DNA of 48,005 nucleotides from Clostridia bacterium (GCA_017467345.1 JAFTSI010000047.1:66360-114364); one strand, 5' to 3'; positions 7,552 through 17,234 are shown, numbered from the stretch's first letter. Made by a program: numbers and translations. Notes: generated by a model not told the origin, from the letters alone.

Positions 7552-8400
7552 ATGACGGGATTTATAAACCTATATAAACCGCAAGGAATGAGTTCAGCAC
7601 TTGCGGTAAATATCGTAAAGAAAAAGTTCAATTCGCCTTGTGGGCATATGGGCACTTTAGACCCACTTGCCGAAGGCGTTTTGCCTATTGCCGTGGGCAA
7701 GGCAACAAGGCTTTTTCAATACACATTAGAAAAGCAAAAAACCTATATTGCAGAGTTCACTTTTGGCGCAATTACCGATACATTAGATAGGGCAGGCGTG
7801 GTAGAAAAAACTTGCGAAAAAATCCCAACCGAAAGGGAAATTATAAATGCTTTACCTACTTTAGTAGGTAAAATTATGCAAGTTCCCCCCAAGTATTCGG
7901 CAAAAAATATTGCAGGAAAGCGTGGGTATGAATTAGCAAGAAAGGGTGTAGAGTTTAGTTTGCCTGCCAAAGAAGTAAACATACTTTCCTTTGAACTTTT
8001 AGGTAAGGTTAGCGAAAACACTTTTAGGTTTAAAATTGAGTGCGAAGGTGGAACATATATCCGTTCACTTGCTCGCGATTTAGGTGAAAAGGTGGGCTCA
8101 CTTGCATATATGAGTTCGCTTATACGAAGTAAAAGTGGAATATTTGAAATAGAAAACTCAATCACAATAGAACAGTTAAAAAGTTGTGAAAACATAGAAA
8201 GTTTATTAACCCCAAGCGATAGCGTAGTTTGCTTTGAAAAGTTAGTTTTAACAAATGAAACTGCCACCAAAATCTTAAACGGTGTATACGAAGATATAGG
8301 CGTTTTAGATGGCACATATAGAGTGTATAACGGCGAAGAGTTTTGGGGAGTAGGAGTTGCCGAAAAAGGCAAATTAAAAATAAAAAGTTATGTCAGGTAA
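7552..8400 (+). CDS. truB: tRNA pseudouridine(55) synthase TruB
   Basis: A 282-residue TruB. The N-terminus GFINLYKPQGMSS and the catalytic motif GTLDPLAEGVLPI (Asp nucleophile) are present, as are VPPKYSAKNIAGKRGYELARKG and GGTYIRSLARDLG. It makes the universal pseudouridine at position 55 of the T-loop. ATG 7552 is chosen over the upstream frame because it gives the family N-terminus and has AAGGAAT just before it. The last 11 bases overlap ribF. Confidence 0.95.
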   Translation: MTGFINLYKPQGMSSALAVNIVKKKFNSPCGHMGTLDPLAEGVLPIAVGKATRLFQYTLEKQKTYIAEFTFGAITDTLDRAGVVEKTCEKIPTEREIINALPTLVGKIMQVPPKYSAKNIAGKRGYELARKGVEFSLPAKEVNILSFELLGKVSENTFRFKIECEGGTYIRSLARDLGEKVGSLAYMSSLIRSKSGIFEIENSITIEQLKSCENIESLLTPSDSVVCFEKLVLTNETATKILNGVYEDIGVLDGTYRVYNGEEFWGVGVAEKGKLKIKSYVR

Positions 8401-9274
8401 GTTAAAGGTAGCCTTGGCGCTTGGTCATTTTGACGGGGTGCATAAGGGCCACGCAAAAGTAATAAAAGAGTGTGTAAAATTAGCCCGCGAAAGTGGGCTA
8501 ACTTCTGTTGCGCTCACTTTTGATGGCGACCTTAAAGGTTATTTAAGCCACTCTAAATACAGTTTGGTTGATACTGGTTTAGAGCGCGAAACTAAACTTA
8601 AAGCGCTTGGAATTGATACCGTGTGCCACCTAAAAGTAGATGACAGCACCCTTTCAATGAGTAAAGAGCAGTTTTTACAAAGTTTAGTTGAAAGGTTTGA
8701 TATTAAAGTTTTTGTGTGTGGCGTTGATTTTAAGTTTGGCAAAAATGCGCTTGGCACAGTTGACTACTTAAAAGAGTTTGCCCTAAAAATAGGCGCAACA
8801 GTTTGCGTGGTAGAGCCTGAAAACCATTTAGGCGAAAAGATATCTACCACCACCATTAAAACCCTATTAAGCAATGGCGAAATAGAGGGTGCAAACGCGC
8901 TTTTAGGCTTGCCCTATAAACTTGGTGGCAAGGTGGTTGACGGCAGAAGAATAGGCAGAAAAATGGGCTTTCCTACTGCAAACATAATAGTAGATAAAGA
9001 AAAAACACCACTAAAAAAGGGCGTGTATTTTGGGCTTATAGAACTTGATAAAACCTACCGTGCAATAATAAACTACGGCGCGCGCCCATCATTTAATTTA
9101 TACGATACCGTTATGGAAGTGCATATAATAGATTTTAATGGCGATTTATACGGCAAAGAAATAACCGTTTCCTTTATAAAATATTTGCGCGATACCAAAA
9201 AGTTTAACAATAAAGAAGAACTATCAATACAACTTGAAAAAGATTTAGAAATAGCAAAAGGGATAAAATTATGA
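8390..9274 (+). CDS. ribF: Bifunctional riboflavin kinase / FAD synthetase RibF
   Basis: A 294-residue protein with an N-terminal FAD synthetase nucleotidyltransferase domain (ALGHFDGVHKGHAKVI, the HxGH-like motif; FVCGVDFKFGKNALG; STTTIKTLL). The C-terminal riboflavin kinase domain starts near residue 178 (GGKVVDGRRIGRKMGFPTAN, NYGARPSF, MEVHIIDFNGDLYG). It converts riboflavin to FMN and FAD. The start overlaps truB, and the TGA stop overlaps the next ATG (ATGA), so the three genes are probably translationally coupled. The rpsO gene that often follows ribF is missing. Confidence 0.95.
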   Translation: MSGKLKVALALGHFDGVHKGHAKVIKECVKLARESGLTSVALTFDGDLKGYLSHSKYSLVDTGLERETKLKALGIDTVCHLKVDDSTLSMSKEQFLQSLVERFDIKVFVCGVDFKFGKNALGTVDYLKEFALKIGATVCVVEPENHLGEKISTTTIKTLLSNGEIEGANALLGLPYKLGGKVVDGRRIGRKMGFPTANIIVDKEKTPLKKGVYFGLIELDKTYRAIINYGARPSFNLYDTVMEVHIIDFNGDLYGKEITVSFIKYLRDTKKFNNKEELSIQLEKDLEIAKGIKL

Positions 9275-10125
9275 TAAAGTTTGGGCCAAGTGGAAACTCA
9301 ATAGGGTTTGCAAATGCAGGCTTTAAAACAAGCGAACAGTCGGCAGACTGGGTAAAAAATATGGGGCTAAACGCCTTTGAATATTCATTTGGTAGGGGTG
9401 TTAATTTAAGCGACGAAAAAGCCCTATCAATAGGCTTTGCATTTAAAAATGCAGGGGTGGATATAAGCGTTCACGCGCCATACTATATAAACCTTGCTAA
9501 CCCAGATGATGAAATGGCAGAAAAATCATTTAACTACCTATTAGATAGCGCAAAAAAGGTGCTTTTAATGGGTGGCGATAGGGTAATTTTTCACCCTGCA
9601 ATCCAAGGCAAATTAGATAGAAAAACGGCAGTAGCTTTATGCCAAAAAAGGCTTAATATTTTAACGGAAAAAATATATCAAAACGGGCTTGAAAGTGTTA
9701 ATTTTTGCCCAGAAACAATGGGCAAACTTGCGCAAATAGGCACCATTGAAGAGATAACCGATTTTTGCAAAATTGATAGTGTATATTTACCTTGTGTTGA
9801 CTTTGGGCATATAAACGCAAGGGAGTGTGGAAGTTTAAATAACACCATTGATTACACTAAAAGGTTAGAGTATATGATAGAGCATTTGGGCTATCAAAAA
9901 ATGCAAAACTTCCATATCCATTTTTCGCATATAGAATACACGGCAAAAGGCGAAGTAAAACACCTAACTTTTGAAGACCAAAAGTATGGACCTTTCTTTT
10001 CGCACCTTGCCACTTCGCTAATAAACTTAAAACTTGAACCCACCATAATTTGCGAATCGGCAGGCACGCAAGACATTGATGCCCTTTCAATGAAAAATGA
10101 ATACTTTTTGCAACTAAATAAATAA
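9271..10125 (+). CDS. Endonuclease IV-like TIM-barrel protein (AP endonuclease 2 superfamily)
   Basis: A 284-residue TIM barrel related to Nfo. Most metal ligands can be matched: SVHAPY (His), VIFHPA (His), CPETMG (Glu), CVDFGHINA (Asp, His), HIHFSH (His) and ICESAG (Glu). The site that in classical endonuclease IV reads DRH appears here as FEDQKYGP, so the Asp is kept but the following His is not. It may be a DNA-repair AP endonuclease or a related sugar-phosphate enzyme; I favour the family call without naming a substrate. It is the last gene of the operon, starts with an ATGA overlap, and a terminator follows. Confidence 0.75.
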   Translation: MIKFGPSGNSIGFANAGFKTSEQSADWVKNMGLNAFEYSFGRGVNLSDEKALSIGFAFKNAGVDISVHAPYYINLANPDDEMAEKSFNYLLDSAKKVLLMGGDRVIFHPAIQGKLDRKTAVALCQKRLNILTEKIYQNGLESVNFCPETMGKLAQIGTIEEITDFCKIDSVYLPCVDFGHINARECGSLNNTIDYTKRLEYMIEHLGYQKMQNFHIHFSHIEYTAKGEVKHLTFEDQKYGPFFSHLATSLINLKLEPTIICESAGTQDIDALSMKNEYFLQLNK

Positions 10126-10145
10126 CTTAAAACGCACATAAAAAC

Positions 10146-10178
10146 AACGGCTTTAACTTAAAAGCCGTTTTTATTTTA
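10146..10178 (+). terminator. Rho-independent terminator
   Basis: AACGGCTTT pairs with AAAGCCGTT around a 6-base loop, followed by TTTTATTTT. It ends the rimP-to-TIM-barrel operon. Confidence 0.88.
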
Positions 10179-10218
10179 ATAAAATTGTTCTCTATATATA
10201 AAAAATAAGAGTTAGTAA

Positions 10219-10247
10219 TTGACTTATAGTCAAAAATTTGTTAAAAT
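10219..10247 (+). promoter_or_regulatory. SigA-type promoter of pepP-efp
   Basis: TTGACT, a 17-base spacer, then TAAAAT. Transcription would start near 10254, which rules out the TTG at 10238 as start codon and leaves a very short leader before ATG 10262. Confidence 0.75.
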
Positions 10248-10261
10248 ACCAAATAGAAGTT

Positions 10262-11305
10262 ATGATAAAACTATTACCTAAAAAAAGCAAAAAAGTATTT
10301 TTACTTATAGATACTGAAAATCGCGCCTATTTTTCGGGCGAAAACTTTGCCGAAGGGGTAGTGGTGGTATCAAATAAAGAGTTAACCTATTTTGCAGATT
10401 CAAGGTATATAAGTGCAGTAAAAAATGCCTTTAAAGATTTGCCCGTTAATGTTTTGCTTTTAGAAGATGAATATTCCGTTAAAACATACCTTGAAAGCAT
10501 TAACGCAAAAAGCGTTTATACCGATTATCGTAAAATTAGCGTAAGCGAATTTGAGAGATATAAAAAACTTGGCGTAAAGTTAAAAGATTGCGCTAAAGAA
10601 ATTGATAAACTTCGTTCCAAAAAAAGCGCAGGCGAAATTAAGTTAATTAAAAAGGCTTGCGATATAATTGACTTAGCATTAGAAAAAACCTTGCCCTTTA
10701 TTAAAGAGGGTGTAAGTGAACTTGAAATAAAAGAAAAACTTATTGAGTATATTAAATTTTTCGGTGGCGAAACAGAAAGTTTTGAAAGCATAGTTGCTTT
10801 TGGTGCTAACTCTGCCGTTCCACATCACCAAACGGGAAACACCACCTTAACAAAAGAGAGTGTAGTTTTAATTGACACAGGCGCAAGTTATAAAGGCTAT
10901 AAAAGTGATATAACAAGAACTTACTATTTTGGTGAAAGTCCAAGTGAAAAGTTTTTAGAAACCTATCAAGCCGTGCTAAATGCAAACCTACTTGCCGAAG
11001 AAAAAATTACTTGTGGCATATTAGCAAAAGATGGCGATTTAATTGCAAGGGATTATTTGAAAGGCAAAAATCTTGATAAATACTTTACCCACTCATTAGG
11101 CCACGGCGTAGGTTTAGAGATACACGAAGGTGTAAGGCTTGGCCCCAAGTCAACCGATAAACTAAAAAACGGCACGGTATTTACCATAGAGCCAGGGGTA
11201 TATTTAGAAAATCAATTCGGCATACGAATTGAAGACACGGTGGTTTTATCTAACGGGAAAGTTAAGCCACTAACCAAACTTGATAAAAAATTAAAAAAAT
11301 TATAA
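10262..11305 (+). CDS. Xaa-Pro peptidase, M24 family aminopeptidase P
   Basis: A 347-residue protein with a creatinase-like N-terminal domain (about 1-125) and a pita-bread M24 catalytic domain. The five metal ligands are visible in order: [27 protein letters not shown] and IRIEDT. It removes N-terminal residues next to proline in the cytoplasm. ATG 10262 is used because the promoter -10 box overlaps the earlier TTG. The gene sits 28 bases before efp, the pairing seen in many Bacillota, where EF-P helps translate proline stretches. Confidence 0.9.
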   Translation: MIKLLPKKSKKVFLLIDTENRAYFSGENFAEGVVVVSNKELTYFADSRYISAVKNAFKDLPVNVLLLEDEYSVKTYLESINAKSVYTDYRKISVSEFERYKKLGVKLKDCAKEIDKLRSKKSAGEIKLIKKACDIIDLALEKTLPFIKEGVSELEIKEKLIEYIKFFGGETESFESIVAFGANSAVPHHQTGNTTLTKESVVLIDTGASYKGYKSDITRTYYFGESPSEKFLETYQAVLNANLLAEEKITCGILAKDGDLIARDYLKGKNLDKYFTHSLGHGVGLEIHEGVRLGPKSTDKLKNGTVFTIEPGVYLENQFGIRIEDTVVLSNGKVKPLTKLDKKLKKL

Positions 11306-11333
11306 AATAAACATTGCCAAAGGAGAAAAAACA

Positions 11334-11894
11334 ATGATATCAGCAGGCGATTTTAGAAAGGGTGTAACTTTTGAATACGAAAACGGCGTATACACTATCG
11401 TGGATTTCCAACATGTAAAACCAGGTAAAGGCGCAGCGTTCGTAAGAACCAAAATGAAAAATGTAGTAACGGGCGCAGTATTAGAAAAAACTTGGAACCC
11501 CACCGAAAAAATCCAAGAAGCGCACATTGAAACCAAGAATATGACCTATTCTTACAATGATGGCGAACTTTACTACTTTATGGATGATGAATTCAACATT
11601 ATCCCCTTAAACTTTGAACAAGTTGAAGATGCACTTCAATGGATAAAAGAAAACGACCCTGTAGTGGTTAAGTTCTTTAAGGGTTCAGCGTTCTCAGTTG
11701 ATTGCGAAAACTTTGTTACATTGCGTGTAACTCAATCTGACCCATCAGTAAAGGGCAACACAGCAACCAACGCAACCAAAGAAGCAATTTTAGAAACTGG
11801 CGCAAAAATCCAAGTTCCTATGTTCGTTAACGAAGGCGAACTCATTAGAGTAGACACCAGAACTGGCGAATATATGGAAAGAGTTAAGGGCTAA
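11334..11894 (+). CDS. efp: Elongation factor P
   Basis: A 186-residue three-domain EF-P. The N-terminal KOW-like domain carries the loop KPGKGAAF with Lys at residue 32, the position modified in many bacteria. This is followed by two OB domains with [29 protein letters not shown], the C-terminal signature. EF-P relieves ribosome stalling at polyproline. The start has the strong site AAAGGAGAAA. Confidence 0.97.
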   Translation: MISAGDFRKGVTFEYENGVYTIVDFQHVKPGKGAAFVRTKMKNVVTGAVLEKTWNPTEKIQEAHIETKNMTYSYNDGELYYFMDDEFNIIPLNFEQVEDALQWIKENDPVVVKFFKGSAFSVDCENFVTLRVTQSDPSVKGNTATNATKEAILETGAKIQVPMFVNEGELIRVDTRTGEYMERVKG

Positions 11895-11918
11895 AATTAA
11901 CTAAAACAAATAAAAACG

Positions 11919-11946
11919 ATACCCGCAAAGTTGCACTTGCGGGTAT
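11919..11946 (+). terminator. Hairpin after efp, weak T tract
   Basis: ATACCCGCAA pairs perfectly with TTGCGGGTAT around an 8-base loop. Only two to three T follow, so it is a probable but not canonical terminator. Confidence 0.55.
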
Positions 11947-11965
11947 TTGTGGGTTAAAAAAGGGT

Positions 11966-12700
11966 ATGAAAACTTGCTTAATCACGGGCGCAAACGGAAA
12001 GATAGGTCTTGCCACCGTTAAAAAGTTTATGGAAGAAGGCTACTTCGTCGTGGCGATTTATAACCGCCGTGAAGAAGACCTTTTTGCGTTTAAAAACTCA
12101 CTAACAGGCGAAGATTATTATAGGCTTATACCTATAAAATGCGACCTAACTTGTGAGCAAGAAATAATTGATGCTTGCCGTAAAATTGAAAAAGATTTCA
12201 AGCACATTGATGTTTTAGTAAACAACGCAGGCGTTGCCCTTAACAAACTCATAACCGAAACCACCACTTGTGAATGGGATAGCGTTTTTAACGCGAACAT
12301 TAAATCGGCATTTATTTTAACCAACAAACTCTTGCCTAAAATGATAGAGCGAAAGAGTGGCAAAATAGTAAATGTATCAAGCATTTGGGGCAAGGTAGGC
12401 GCAAGTATGGAAGTGTGCTATTCGGCATCAAAGTCTGCGCTTATAGGCTACACCAAAGCGCTTGCCAAAGAAGTTGGCGTTAGTGGCATAAATGTAAACT
12501 GCGTTTGCCCAGGTGTTATTGATACCGATATGAATAGCAAACTTTCAAAAGAAGATATCGCTAACATTTGCGCGGAAACACCACTTGGCAGAATAGGAAC
12601 ACCAGATGAAGTTGCCCATCTTATTTACTTTTTAGCAAGTGAAAAGTCAAACTTTATAACAGGTGAGTGCATTACGATAGACGGGGGCTTAACCATATGA
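11966..12700 (+). CDS. SDR-family oxidoreductase, FabG-like
   Basis: A 244-residue classical short-chain dehydrogenase. It has the cofactor motif TGANGKIG (a Lys replaces the usual small residue), CDLT, NNAG, catalytic Ser in NVSSIWGK, the YSASK catalytic Tyr-Lys pair, and the C-terminal CPGVIDTDM and FITGECITIDGG. It resembles 3-oxoacyl-ACP reductase, but no other fatty-acid genes are nearby, so the substrate is open. The stop overlaps the start of the CPBP gene (ATGA), indicating a two-gene unit. No strong ribosome-binding site is seen. Confidence 0.85.
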   Translation: MKTCLITGANGKIGLATVKKFMEEGYFVVAIYNRREEDLFAFKNSLTGEDYYRLIPIKCDLTCEQEIIDACRKIEKDFKHIDVLVNNAGVALNKLITETTTCEWDSVFNANIKSAFILTNKLLPKMIERKSGKIVNVSSIWGKVGASMEVCYSASKSALIGYTKALAKEVGVSGINVNCVCPGVIDTDMNSKLSKEDIANICAETPLGRIGTPDEVAHLIYFLASEKSNFITGECITIDGGLTI

Positions 12701-13536
12701 AACTCCGTGAAGATGGGCTAAAAAGTCCAATATATCACGCGGTAATCGTAATACTATTCGCAGTAGGGCTTGTATCGCTACCATATAACAAACTGTTTTG
12801 TAGTTTTATTGAAAACCAACTACATTGCCACTACATATCAAACGCGTTGCCAAGGCTAATCGTTTCGGCAATAGCAGTAATCTTTATTGCAAAATACGGC
12901 TTTATAAAGCCCTTTAAAAGCCTTTCGCCAAAAGGCTTACTGCTTATAATCCCTGCGCTAATAGTGTGCATAAACAACTTTCCTATCGTTGGGGTTATAA
13001 CGGGAAATGTAGTAATAGAAGAAACAAGTGGCATAACACTTTTACTTTACGCATTATACTGCTTGTCAATAGGCATATTTGAAGAAACGGTTTTTCGTGG
13101 AATAGTTTTTCCACTATGCTACCAAAAACTAAAAGATAAAAAGTTAGGTCTATTTTTTGCCGTTGCGCTATCAAGCGCAATGTTTGGCGCAACACATTTA
13201 GTAAACGCGCTTGCAGGTATGAACATAGGCTTATGCTTATTACAAGTTGGCTATTCTTTCTTAATAGGCGCGCTATGTGCCGTAGCCGTAGTAATAACCA
13301 AAAACCTATTCGTAGCAATATTTTTACACACTATTTACGATATAGGGGGAATGCTACTAAATAGGGTAGGCGAACTATCATTTGCCACAGGCTTTCAATG
13401 GGACACCTTAACGGTAGTAATAACAGCAGTTTTAGGAGTTTTGTGCGCTATATATACGGTAATGCTACTATTGAAAGCAAACGAACTTGAAACACAAAAA
13501 CTTTTTAATTTATACAATCAAAGCGAAACCAATTAA
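12697..13536 (+). CDS. CPBP-family intramembrane protease-like protein
   Basis: A 279-residue membrane protein with about seven to eight hydrophobic segments. The CPBP/Abi motifs are EETVFRG (residues near 129-135), FGATHLVN and FLHTIYD, which form the glutamate/histidine active site of Rce1-like enzymes. Such proteins may process prenylated or secreted peptides or act in envelope or bacteriocin self-protection; nothing here names a substrate. ATG 12697 is chosen because it overlaps the SDR stop and gives a normal N-terminal cytoplasmic lead. Confidence 0.85.
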   Translation: MKLREDGLKSPIYHAVIVILFAVGLVSLPYNKLFCSFIENQLHCHYISNALPRLIVSAIAVIFIAKYGFIKPFKSLSPKGLLLIIPALIVCINNFPIVGVITGNVVIEETSGITLLLYALYCLSIGIFEETVFRGIVFPLCYQKLKDKKLGLFFAVALSSAMFGATHLVNALAGMNIGLCLLQVGYSFLIGALCAVAVVITKNLFVAIFLHTIYDIGGMLLNRVGELSFATGFQWDTLTVVITAVLGVLCAIYTVMLLLKANELETQKLFNLYNQSETN

Positions 13537-13540
13537 TACT

Positions 13541-15037
13541 ATGAAAAGAGAAAGTGGAATATTAGTCCCAGTATTTTCCTTGCCAAGTAAATATGGCGCA
13601 GGTGGATTTGGGCAAGAAAGTTACGATTTTATTGATTATATATCTGATGCTAAAATAAAGGTATGGCAAATACTACCTTTGGCGCAAACAGGCTATGGCG
13701 ATTCGCCATACTCATCAGTATCGGTTGGGTCAATCAACCCATATTTTATAAGCCTTGAAAAGTTGCAAAAAGAAAGGCTACTAAAAAAGGTAGAATTAGA
13801 AATCGCAAAAAATAACGATAAATATATTGACTATGGCTTTTTATTCAACACACGCTATCCCTTGCTAAAAAAGGCATTTGATAGGTTTGACAAGAATGAT
13901 AAGTCGTTTAAGGCATTTGTTCGTAGCAAGCGCGCGTATGACTACGCGTTATTTATGTCAATTCGCGAAACAAATGATAACAAGCCCTTTTATGAATGGG
14001 AAGAACCACTTAAAAGGCGCGCGCCATACGCCCTAAAACAGTTTGTAAGGGAAAATAAAGAAAGGGTGTTGTTTTGGCAATTCGTTCAATATATAGCAAG
14101 AAAACAATGGTTTGAGTTAAAAGCATACGCAAACTCTAAAAGTGTAAAGATTTTAGGGGATATGCCCTTATATGTTGCGCTTGATAGCGTTGAAGTATGG
14201 AAAAACCCCGAACTATATAAACTCAACGAAAACTTTTATCCTGAAAAGGTTGCAGGTGTTCCACCAGATTACTTCTCAAAAGAAGGTCAACTATGGGGCA
14301 ACCCTGTATACGACTATGCACGCCATAAAGAAGACAACTTCTTCTGGTGGAAAAATCGCTTAAAGCGCGTTTTACGCACCTTTGACTTGGTTAGGATTGA
14401 CCACTTCCGTGGTCTTGACCGTTATTATGAAGTTGACGCAGATGCTAAAAACGCAATGGTTGGCGAGTGGATAGAAGTTCCAAGCAAAGAGCTTTTTGAC
14501 GAAGTTCATAAAGAAATAAGTTCAAAGCGCATTATCGCCGAAGACCTTGGCATTATTGACGACGGGGTTAGGGAACTTTTAGCATACACGGGCTATCCAG
14601 GAATGAAGATTTTATCCTTTGCCTTTGACGATAAACCCGATAACCTATACTTGCCCGAAAACATAGAAGAAAACTCTGTGTGCTACACAGGCACTCACGA
14701 TAACGATACCCTTATGGGCTTACTAAACGGCGCAAGTGAATGGGATTTGAATAACTTCCGTAAAGGAGTTAAGTCAAGCCTTAAAAAGTTCAAAATCCGT
14801 GGCAACTTAAAAACGCCAAAGGGCATAGCAAAAAGCATTATAAAGTTAGGCTTTGCTTGTAAATCTAACTTATTTATAATCCCTATGCAAGATGCACTCT
14901 TGTTTGATACCGATTACCGTATTAACGAACCAGGCACGGTTAAAAACCAAAACTGGTCGGTAAGGTTTAAAAAGCGCGATTTTAGAAAGAGTGTTAAAAA
15001 TATACTCCAAAACTATATTAATCGCTACGCAAGGTAG
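13541..15037 (+). CDS. malQ: 4-alpha-glucanotransferase (amylomaltase)
   Basis: A 498-residue GH77 enzyme. It has the N-terminal SGILVPVFSLPSKYGAGGFG, the WQILPLAQTGYGDSPYSS block, the nucleophile region VRIDHFRGL (Asp), acid/base AEDLG (Glu) and TGTHDND (Asp). It transfers alpha-1,4-glucan segments in maltodextrin or glycogen metabolism. The ATG at 13541 gives the family N-terminus and lies 4 bases after the CPBP stop. No other glycogen genes are in the window. The stop is TAG. Confidence 0.95.
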   Translation: MKRESGILVPVFSLPSKYGAGGFGQESYDFIDYISDAKIKVWQILPLAQTGYGDSPYSSVSVGSINPYFISLEKLQKERLLKKVELEIAKNNDKYIDYGFLFNTRYPLLKKAFDRFDKNDKSFKAFVRSKRAYDYALFMSIRETNDNKPFYEWEEPLKRRAPYALKQFVRENKERVLFWQFVQYIARKQWFELKAYANSKSVKILGDMPLYVALDSVEVWKNPELYKLNENFYPEKVAGVPPDYFSKEGQLWGNPVYDYARHKEDNFFWWKNRLKRVLRTFDLVRIDHFRGLDRYYEVDADAKNAMVGEWIEVPSKELFDEVHKEISSKRIIAEDLGIIDDGVRELLAYTGYPGMKILSFAFDDKPDNLYLPENIEENSVCYTGTHDNDTLMGLLNGASEWDLNNFRKGVKSSLKKFKIRGNLKTPKGIAKSIIKLGFACKSNLFIIPMQDALLFDTDYRINEPGTVKNQNWSVRFKKRDFRKSVKNILQNYINRYAR

Positions 15038-15043
15038 GTGTAA

Positions 15044-15565
15044 ATGAATTCGCTTTCTAAAAAAAGAAAGGTGTTTATAGCCATAATTTCGGTGGTGCTA
15101 CTATTAACATTAGTATTCGTGTGGGGCAACTCATTAAAGCCACGCGCACAATCATCATCACAGTCAGGTGGGCTATACCTAACCTTTCAAAAGATAATTG
15201 AAAGCATTTTCGGTGAAAGTTTTGCAACCAAGTTTTTTTCACATTACACCGAATTTGATTTTAGAAAAACGGCACACATTTTTGAATACACACTTATCGG
15301 TTTAGAAGTGAACCTATTGTATTTAGCAATTTTTACTCTAAAACCCCTAAACTCTGTGTATTCGTTTGGCGCAGGATTATTCGTTGCCGTAGTTGATGAA
15401 ACTATTCAAAAAATTGTTGGCAGAAACGGAACGGTAAGTGATGTATTGCTTGACCTAATACCCGTTATAATCATAAGCGCATTATTTTTGCTTGTGTGGT
15501 TTATAAAAAACAAAAAAAATAAAAATGGTAGCCTAACGGCAAACCAAAAAGGAGAAAAGATATGA
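15044..15565 (+). CDS. VanZ-like family membrane protein
   Basis: A 173-residue protein with four predicted membrane helices. The VanZ motifs are VFVWGNSLKP after helix 1, DFRKTAHIFEYTLIGL, and VDETIQKIVGRNGTVSDVLLDL. VanZ relatives are associated with low-level teicoplanin resistance and envelope functions, but the molecular role is unknown. It starts 6 bases after malQ. The TGA stop overlaps the ATG of the binding protein. Confidence 0.85.
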   Translation: MNSLSKKRKVFIAIISVVLLLTLVFVWGNSLKPRAQSSSQSGGLYLTFQKIIESIFGESFATKFFSHYTEFDFRKTAHIFEYTLIGLEVNLLYLAIFTLKPLNSVYSFGAGLFVAVVDETIQKIVGRNGTVSDVLLDLIPVIIISALFLLVWFIKNKKNKNGSLTANQKGEKI

Positions 15566-16407
15566 AGAAACTTTTAACAATTTTAGTAACGGCAATTTTA
15601 GCAGTTACTTGCGTGTTCGGTTTAACGGCATGTGGCGAAGTTAAGTATCCTGTAGAAGATGGAAAACTTACTGTTGTAACCAACTGTCCTTTCGGCAACT
15701 ACGAATATATCGGCGAAGACGGAAAGATTTATGGTATTGACATTGAAATTGCAGGCTTATTTGCTGCTGAACAAGGCTTAGAACTTGTTGTTAAGAACAT
15801 TGATTTTGATGCAATTTTCACATCAGTAGACACAGGCAAAGCCGATGTAGGTATGGCAGGTATCACTATTACCGAAAGCCGTAGCCAAGTATATGACTTT
15901 ACCGATACATACTGCAAAGCATCACAAAAACTTATCGTATTAGAAAGCAACGCAGACTTCAACGGCAAAACAACCGTTCAAGAAGTAGAAACTGTTCTTG
16001 GCGCACTTACCGATAAGAAAATCGGTTACCAAATCGGCACAACTGGTGGTATGTATATCAACGGTGATGAAGACTTTGGCTTTGCTGGATTTAGCAACAT
16101 TGAAGGCAAAGGCTACGACACAGCAGTTACTGCAGTTCAAGATATGAAGAACGGCAATATCTATGGCGTAGTAGTAGACGAAGGTCCTGCAGCAACAATC
16201 GCAGCAAATGTAGACGGCATTAAAGTAGTTGATGTTAAATTAACTGATGAAGACTATGCATTTGTAATGAAGAAAGGCAACGAAAAATTACAAAGCGCGT
16301 TAAACACCTTTATCGCAAAAATTAAGGGTGATGGCACTTATGCAGCAATTGAAGCAAAATACTATCAAGGCGTAGGCGAAAAAGTAGGCTACACCGTTTC
16401 AATCTAA
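15562..16407 (+). CDS. Amino-acid ABC transporter substrate-binding lipoprotein
   Basis: A 281-residue family 3 solute-binding protein. The N-terminus is a lipoprotein signal with lipobox LTAC (Cys22), followed by LTVVTNCPFGNYEYIGEDG, GIDIEIAGLFA, KADVGMAGITITESR and YDFTDTY, the standard polar amino-acid receptor blocks. It would be anchored outside the membrane and deliver ligand to the permease at 16479. The start has AAAGGAGAAAAG inside the VanZ gene. Context fits a His/Gln/Arg/cystine-type importer; the ligand cannot be read from sequence alone. Confidence 0.93.
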   Translation: MKKLLTILVTAILAVTCVFGLTACGEVKYPVEDGKLTVVTNCPFGNYEYIGEDGKIYGIDIEIAGLFAAEQGLELVVKNIDFDAIFTSVDTGKADVGMAGITITESRSQVYDFTDTYCKASQKLIVLESNADFNGKTTVQEVETVLGALTDKKIGYQIGTTGGMYINGDEDFGFAGFSNIEGKGYDTAVTAVQDMKNGNIYGVVVDEGPAATIAANVDGIKVVDVKLTDEDYAFVMKKGNEKLQSALNTFIAKIKGDGTYAAIEAKYYQGVGEKVGYTVSI

Positions 16408-16418
16408 TAAAAAACACG

Positions 16419-16456
16419 GCAAAAAGTTTTCTGCTAAGGGGTAGAAAACTTTTTGC
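16419..16456 (+). terminator. Strong hairpin between binding protein and permease
   Basis: A perfect 14-base stem (GCAAAAAGTTTTCT with AGAAAACTTTTTGC) and a 10-base loop. It lacks a long T run. It probably protects or partly terminates the upstream mRNA so that the binding protein is made in excess over the membrane parts. Confidence 0.7.
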
Positions 16457-16478
16457 GCTTTAATTTCAGGAAGAAAAA

Positions 16479-17234
16479 ATGGACTGGTCAACAAAAATAA
16501 GCGTATTTTTTAATACGATGAAAAACGAATATTGGCAAGAACTATTTTTAACTGGCTTACTAAACACAGTAAAAATAGCAGTAATCGGCTTAATACTTGG
16601 AATAGTCGTGGGCGTTTTAATAGCAATAGTAAAAGTTGCTCCAAAGTATAAACGCATTATGCGCATTTTAGATAAAATATTCACAGTATATGTGGCAATA
16701 TTCCGTGGAACGCCTATGGTAGTTCAACTATTGCTCACATACTATGTATTATTGCCTATTATGGGTTTTAGCGCAGTAGACCCACTTGTTGTAGGCTACA
16801 TAGTTTTTGGCTTAAACTCTGGCGCGTATGTAAGCGAAATTATGCGTGGTGGAATCAACTCTGTTGATGCAGGTCAAATGGAAGCAGGTAGGGCAGTAGG
16901 TCTTGGCTATGGCACAACAATGCTTAAAATAGTAATACCCCAAGCCATAAAGAACATTGTTCCCACCCTTGGCAATGAGTTTATAACCCTTATCAAAGAA
17001 ACTTCGGTAGTAAGTTTCATAACCGTTTACGACCTATATACTGTAATGCGAGCAATCGCAGGCAAAAACTACGATTCAATGATACCGTATATTTGTATGG
17101 CACTTGTATATATCGTATTAGTTCTTTTAATAACCTTGCTTGTAAAAGGTGTAGAAAAACTCTTCGCAAAAAGCGATAGAAAAACCACAAGTTTAGTTCA
17201 AAAGAAAAAAAGAAAGGCAAAGGTGGAAAAATAA
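16479..17234 (+). CDS. Polar amino-acid ABC transporter permease
   Basis: A 251-residue membrane protein of the HisM/GlnP type. It has about five helices and the EAA loop [22 protein letters not shown] that contacts the ATPase, plus [10 protein letters not shown] and [14 protein letters not shown] lysine-rich tail of about 20 residues follows the last helix. The ATG at 16479 follows AGGAAG. Its TAA stop overlaps the ATG of the ATPase gene (TAATG). Confidence 0.93.
   Translation: MDWSTKISVFFNTMKNEYWQELFLTGLLNTVKIAVIGLILGIVVGVLIAIVKVAPKYKRIMRILDKIFTVYVAIFRGTPMVVQLLLTYYVLLPIMGFSAVDPLVVGYIVFGLNSGAYVSEIMRGGINSVDAGQMEAGRAVGLGYGTTMLKIVIPQAIKNIVPTLGNEFITLIKETSVVSFITVYDLYTVMRAIAGKNYDSMIPYICMALVYIVLVLLITLLVKGVEKLFAKSDRKTTSLVQKKKRKAKVEK

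Noticed and set aside
10238..10261. TTG 10238 as start of the Xaa-Pro peptidase
   Set aside because: It overlaps the -10 region of a good promoter, so it would not be in the mRNA; ATG 10262 fits.
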